A stretch of DNA of 64,000 nt from JBHGYD01 sp041920415 (GTDB lineage Bacteria > Bacillota > Bacilli > Bacillales > Anoxybacillaceae): contig JBHGYD010000006.1 in assembly GCA_041920415.1 (NCBI GenBank), forward strand, positions 1 to 64,000, written 5' to 3'. The notes below the pieces were generated by a model, which saw nothing but the letters and a program-made list of their open reading frames with translations, ran no database searches and had not been told where the DNA came from. Every line of letters starts with the position of its first letter. Position 1 is the first letter of the stretch. The translations under genes and the position numbers were made by a program. Positions 61,084 through 64,000 of the stretch are shown here, piece by piece.

Positions 61084-61170
61084 TTAATTCGCAAGACCAA
61101 TCATAAATAATAAACGAATACAAACCACCATCCCCGCTACAGCGAGCAATCGTTTCATAAGATCTTCCAT
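61084..61170 (-). CDS. Small hydrophobic ORF, 28 aa
   Basis: MEDLMKRLLAVAGMVVCIRL followed by LFMIGLAN: one hydrophobic helix preceded by a short charged head. AGGAGG stands nine bases before the ATG, a stronger ribosome site than most neighbours have. It lies alone upstream of hisJ. No family recognised; could be a membrane microprotein or chance. Confidence 0.5.
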   Translation of the reverse strand: MEDLMKRLLAVAGMVVCIRLLFMIGLAN

Positions 61171-61249
61171 CGATCGATGCCTCCTTTCGATTGTTTTGAC
61201 CATATATGTATTATGTAAAAAAAGGAGCCATTAGAACTTGAACGATGCG

Positions 61250-61300
61250 ATTTTAACAAAATTGTAACAGAATCCCCATCTTATCGATGAGGACTCTGTT
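61250..61300 (-). terminator. Terminator of sigX-rsiX
   Basis: 15-bp stem with two G-U or mismatched positions (AACAGAGTCCTCATC/GATGGGGATTCTGTT), overlapping the rsiX stop, then ACAATTTTGTT on the minus strand. Confidence 0.7.
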
Positions 61301-62414
61301 ACTTGATCGGCATCGGGTTCGGAGCAACGGGCACAGCAATTTTCTCACCAAATACATATTGACCAACTCGACTTACATTTCCACCCGTAAACGTAACCGA
61401 TTGAAATCCGAACTCTTTGGCTGTCAATAAAATTGCTTCAATCATCCAATGCGTGGATGGAGATGCATCTAATTTCGAATCGTTGGTAAACTTAATGATG
61501 ACTCCATCTTGTTGTGGATGAATCATCGCAATGCTCACTTGTGCCGGAATGGAAGGACGAAACGGTTGTTCATTCACATTTTTCATTTGTTCTAACGCTG
61601 CTTTCAAGCTTTGAAATGATTGCCCAGACGGAGCAAGAAACAGAGGATGCGAGCGGTCAAACTGATATAGATAATAGGCGCGCTTCTTGTCGGCAATTTT
61701 CATCGATTCCATACGTCCTGTATTCGGGAGCTCGATTCCTTTTTGATTGTCGGTAAAAAATTGTATTTCCTTTCCTCCAGCCCATCGCACGGTTTCTTCC
61801 ATGCTCGAAAGAAACATCTCTTCGCTTGTTGAGCCTCCAGAAAAAACAGGATGCGTTTTAGGTACGTGAACGAGCCACGCGCCCTTGTTTTCATGAGAAA
61901 AAGACATGGACACATGATCAAGCAAGTTTTTCGATAATCCCCATTCCTCTTCTCTTAACTGCGCTTTCGCTTTTTCCATCTGTTGTTCACGCGATTGCCC
62001 ATCCTTTTGAACAAGAATGCTTACAGGAATTACCGTTTGCGCGTTCACATCAGGAAGACCAAAAACGACCACATCTTGATGATGTAAGTCCTCTTTTGTC
62101 ACGATACGGGACGGTACGACATCACGTTCACTTTTATCTTCTTGAATCATTCCCTTATTTTTCGGTGTATGTTCCGCCATTTTGTCTTGTGTTTGTTGCG
62201 GAATCGATTGGATGGATAAGCCAATGATGACAAATAAGAGTACTGCAGTCATAGAAACGGCAGCTGGAATTAACCACATTTTCATACGCTCTTTTTTCCG
62301 GGCCAATGACACTTGACGATATACTTCCTCCTTCGAACGTTCATCCCTGACCATTGGCATTTGCTGCAGTACATGTTGAATACATTCCTCACTCCATTGG
62401 AATTTTCTCACCAT
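61299..62414 (-). CDS. rsiX: Anti-sigma-X factor RsiX
   Basis: 371 aa. Short cytoplasmic sigma-binding N-terminus (WSEECIQHVLQQMPMVRDERS), one membrane helix (about residues 46-68), and an extracytoplasmic region whose last third resembles a GerMN-type domain (FTNDSKLDASPSTHWMIEAILLTAKEFGF, key part given). It overlaps sigX by 26 nt. Start after GGAGGGG. Matches B. subtilis RsiX in length and context. Confidence 0.88.
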   Translation of the reverse strand: MVRKFQWSEECIQHVLQQMPMVRDERSKEEVYRQVSLARKKERMKMWLIPAAVSMTAVLLFVIIGLSIQSIPQQTQDKMAEHTPKNKGMIQEDKSERDVVPSRIVTKEDLHHQDVVVFGLPDVNAQTVIPVSILVQKDGQSREQQMEKAKAQLREEEWGLSKNLLDHVSMSFSHENKGAWLVHVPKTHPVFSGGSTSEEMFLSSMEETVRWAGGKEIQFFTDNQKGIELPNTGRMESMKIADKKRAYYLYQFDRSHPLFLAPSGQSFQSLKAALEQMKNVNEQPFRPSIPAQVSIAMIHPQQDGVIIKFTNDSKLDASPSTHWMIEAILLTAKEFGFQSVTFTGGNVSRVGQYVFGEKIAVPVAPNPMPIK

Positions 62415-62937
62415 GTACCCCTCCCTTCGCTGCTTCTTCTTCCATGTGCTGCTTTAATCGTTTCAATGCCCGGTGTTGCGTCGTTTTCACTTTGCTTTCC
62501 GTCCAGCCAAGCGTTTCTGCGGTTTCAGCTACTGACAACGCTTGAATAAACCGAAGCACAATGACAAGGCGCTGATCGACGGTGCAGCGTTCAAGACAGC
62601 GATACATCAACTGAACCTCTTCTTTCTGAATGGCAATTTCCTCTGGCAGCGGATATGTATCGCGAATGGGTCGCGTACTCCAATCAAATTTTTCCATTAT
62701 TTTTTCACGCCAACTTTTTTGTTTACGAAAAAAATCAATCGCCACATGTCGCGCGATCGATAATAACCATGTTTTTTCGCTGCTTTTTCCTTCAAACCGC
62801 CCATACGAACGCAACACTTTGATATATACTTCTTGAACAAGGTCTTCCGCTTGTTCTCGATTTCGTACCATATAAAATAAAAAATTAAACAAATCTTGGT
62901 GGTACTTTTCATACAACTCCTCAAAAACGGAGTCCAT
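62389..62937 (-). CDS. sigX: ECF RNA polymerase sigma factor SigX
   Basis: 182 aa. Extracytoplasmic-function sigma factor that in B. subtilis controls cell-surface charge and membrane genes. Region 2: YHQDLFNFLFYMVRNREQAE, LVQEVYIKVL, KTWLLSIARHVAIDFFRKQ; region 4: SVAETAETLGWTESKVKTTQ. Start after GGGAGGGGAAGG. An autoregulatory SigX-type promoter lies 30-55 nt upstream. Confidence 0.94.
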   Translation of the reverse strand: MDSVFEELYEKYHQDLFNFLFYMVRNREQAEDLVQEVYIKVLRSYGRFEGKSSEKTWLLSIARHVAIDFFRKQKSWREKIMEKFDWSTRPIRDTYPLPEEIAIQKEEVQLMYRCLERCTVDQRLVIVLRFIQALSVAETAETLGWTESKVKTTQHRALKRLKQHMEEEAAKGGVHGEKIPME

Positions 62938-62964
62938 ACCTTCCCCTCCCGTTCTATTCCATCT

Positions 62965-62991
62965 GTCGTTAAAACGGATTGTTTTGTTACA
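62965..62991 (-). promoter_or_regulatory. SigX-type autoregulatory promoter
   Basis: Minus strand TGTAAC (62991-62986), 17-nt spacer, CGAC (62968-62965): an exact match to the SigX consensus TGTAAC-N17-CGAC, upstream of sigX itself. Confidence 0.8.
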
Positions 62992-63016
62992 ATTTCCACT
63001 ATAAAATTTCTATAAT

Positions 63017-63054
63017 AAAAAAGGAAGAATATTACAGGATATTCTTCCTTTTTT
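63017..63054 (-). terminator. Terminator of cblT-cblS
   Basis: 16-bp perfect stem (AAAAAAGGAAGAATAT and complement, 6-nt loop), whose 3' arm ends in six T on the minus strand, 10 nt past the cblS stop. Confidence 0.85.
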
Positions 63055-63063
63055 ACTAGTTTA

Positions 63064-63777
63064 CTAACTGATCTGAATAGAAAAAAAGTAGTCTTTAACG
63101 ATTTGTTTGATTGCTTCTTCTCCGTTTGGATCAAAACTAATCACTAAAGAAGTAGCGGGGCCTGATGAAGCATGCAGCGGTAATGCGCAAGAACATGGCG
63201 AGGATTCAAGGTTGTTGTCGTGTAAAAGCTCTTGGAGTTCATGCCAAATTCCTTTCGAACCAACGGGGACAAGTTCGTAAATTTCAGTCCTGTGCAACAG
63301 TTGTCGAAACAAAGATAGCGGTAGCACGCGGTCGCGATGCTTGATTACCTCATCGCCGACGAGCGGCTCGCCGATAACGGCAAATTTCGCTTTCGCAGGC
63401 GTTTTTCCAACGCGTTTTTGCGCTTTGTTGACCGTTCCAATAACAGTAACACCGACAGCTGATTGTAACGTTGGAAAATTAGATTCCGTACTTCCGACAA
63501 TCGGTAATGTAAGGTCAAGCTCGGCAAGCGCGTTGCGAATGCCGGCACAAAGCGCTTTCCACGCCTCGTCGTGAACAAAATTTTGCAAGACAACCGCCAT
63601 TGGGGTTGCGCCGACACACATGACTTCCATTAGTGCTACGCGTGCCGCAAAATATGCCACTGTTTCATATGGAACACGAACGATATCCGCTTCCTTTAAA
63701 CCAATCGCTGCAGAGCCATCCGTCGCAATAACAAGCTCTTCGTTTTCATGAAGCGGCAAAAACAACACATCACGCAT
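63064..63777 (-). CDS. cblS: Alpha-ribazole kinase CblS
   Basis: 237 aa. AIR synthase/ThiL-like ATP-binding fold: IATDGSAAIGLKEADIVRVP, then ARVALMEVMCVGATPMAVVLQNF and VGSTESNFPTLQSAVGVTVIG. With CblT it salvages alpha-ribazole, phosphorylating it for cobamide nucleotide-loop assembly, as shown in Geobacillus. I use ATG 63777, overlapping the cblT stop (ATGCGTGA) with GAGAAG upstream; the long upstream extension overlaps cblT. The assignment is by fold and partner. Confidence 0.75.
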   Translation of the reverse strand: MRDVLFLPLHENEELVIATDGSAAIGLKEADIVRVPYETVAYFAARVALMEVMCVGATPMAVVLQNFVHDEAWKALCAGIRNALAELDLTLPIVGSTESNFPTLQSAVGVTVIGTVNKAQKRVGKTPAKAKFAVIGEPLVGDEVIKHRDRVLPLSLFRQLLHRTEIYELVPVGSKGIWHELQELLHDNNLESSPCSCALPLHASSGPATSLVISFDPNGEEAIKQIVKDYFFSIQIS

Positions 63778-64000
63778 GCGGCATCTTCTCGCGATCGATG
63801 GCTCCAATTTTGAAGAGAGCTGGAATGACGGCAACAGAAACAACAACATTCGCTGCCGTCCCAACTGCAAGCGACGGAATGATCGCCATCACAAACGCAC
63901 TGCCCATGAAAAATAAAAACGGAAGCGGAGCAAGAAACGCATTGCCGATGAAAAAGAAACTGTACGCAACCTTTTTCCAATTGTTCTGAAACAACCACCC
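63770..64000 (-). CDS. cblT: Alpha-ribazole transporter CblT, C-terminal part (cut by window edge)
   Basis: 76 codons visible, open to the end of the window, so the start is missing. Hydrophobic ECF S-component-like segments (VAYSFFFIGNAFLAPLPFLF and the following helix AVGTAANVVVSVAVIPALF), ending REKMPHA. It overlaps cblS by 8 nt. Identification rests mainly on pairing with cblS. Confidence 0.65.
   Translation of the reverse strand, partial: GWLFQNNWKKVAYSFFFIGNAFLAPLPFLFFMGSAFVMAIIPSLAVGTAANVVVSVAVIPALFKIGAIDREKMPHA

Overview
The window looks like a chromosomal segment from a thermophilic or moderately thermophilic spore-forming Bacillaceae, of the Anoxybacillus/Geobacillus/Parageobacillus type. 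Three things point there. The gene order follows the Bacillus subtilis stretch qcr - aro/trp - mtr - spoIVA - der - cmk - sleB - gudB - ypb - fer - serA - sigX almost gene for gene. The ferredoxin closely resembles what I recall of the Bacillus stearothermophilus protein. A CblT/CblS alpha-ribazole scavenging pair, known from Geobacillus, sits at the right edge. Nearly all genes lie on the minus strand. I see no rRNA, tRNA, CRISPR array, prophage or intact transposase gene.

Layout. 1-5.7 kb: the 5' end of a group II intron just past the terminator of the menaquinol:cytochrome c reductase operon (qcrA-qcrB-qcrC), then ypiF, ypiB, the TPR protein ypiA and an unrecognised gene. 5.7-18.3 kb: the complete aromatic supraoperon, in transcription order aroC-aroB-aroH-trpE-trpD-trpC-trpF-trpB-trpA-hisC-tyrA-aroA. 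Its trp leader carries a readable TRAP attenuator. 18.3-23.4 kb: cheR, ndk, the menaquinone genes hepT-menG-hepS, and mtrB-folE; mtrB encodes the TRAP protein that reads the trp leader. 23.6-30.2 kb: hbs, spoIVA, yphF, yphE, gpsA, der, yphA. 30.3-35.2 kb: a plus-strand island with ypzI, a stem-loop repeat and a four-gene GerA-type germinant receptor operon, flanked by what may be a truncated remnant of a displaced gene. 35.2-42.9 kb: fni, ypfD, plsC, cmk, ypfB, ypfA, ypeB, sleB, prsW. 43-48.3 kb: ansA (plus), ypdA, gudB with a cre site, mecB, and a MerR-type regulator. 48.3-55 kb: ypbG, a small membrane gene, the plus-strand cotJABC operon, ypbF, ypbE, ypbD, a RecQ-like helicase and ypbB. 55-64 kb: fer, the riboflavin transporter ribU under an FMN riboswitch, ppa, serA, an HXXEE membrane protein, a cluster of long stem-loop repeats, hisJ, rsiX/sigX, and cblS/cblT.

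Working together. Electron transport is served by qcrABC, menaquinone side-chain synthesis (hepS/hepT), menG and ferredoxin. Chorismate, tryptophan, tyrosine and histidine synthesis share one supraoperon, controlled by TRAP encoded about 7 kb away. Spore formation and germination are represented by spoIVA, cotJABC, the ger operon, sleB/ypeB and yphF.

The most unusual feature is a family of stem-loop modules (five copies here). Three modules begin with an AGAAAAGC-like box directly at or a few bases after a stop codon (aroH, ypzI, hisJ), and two more follow in tandem after the hisJ copy. The copy after aroH appears to supply the -35 and -10 of the internal trp promoter.
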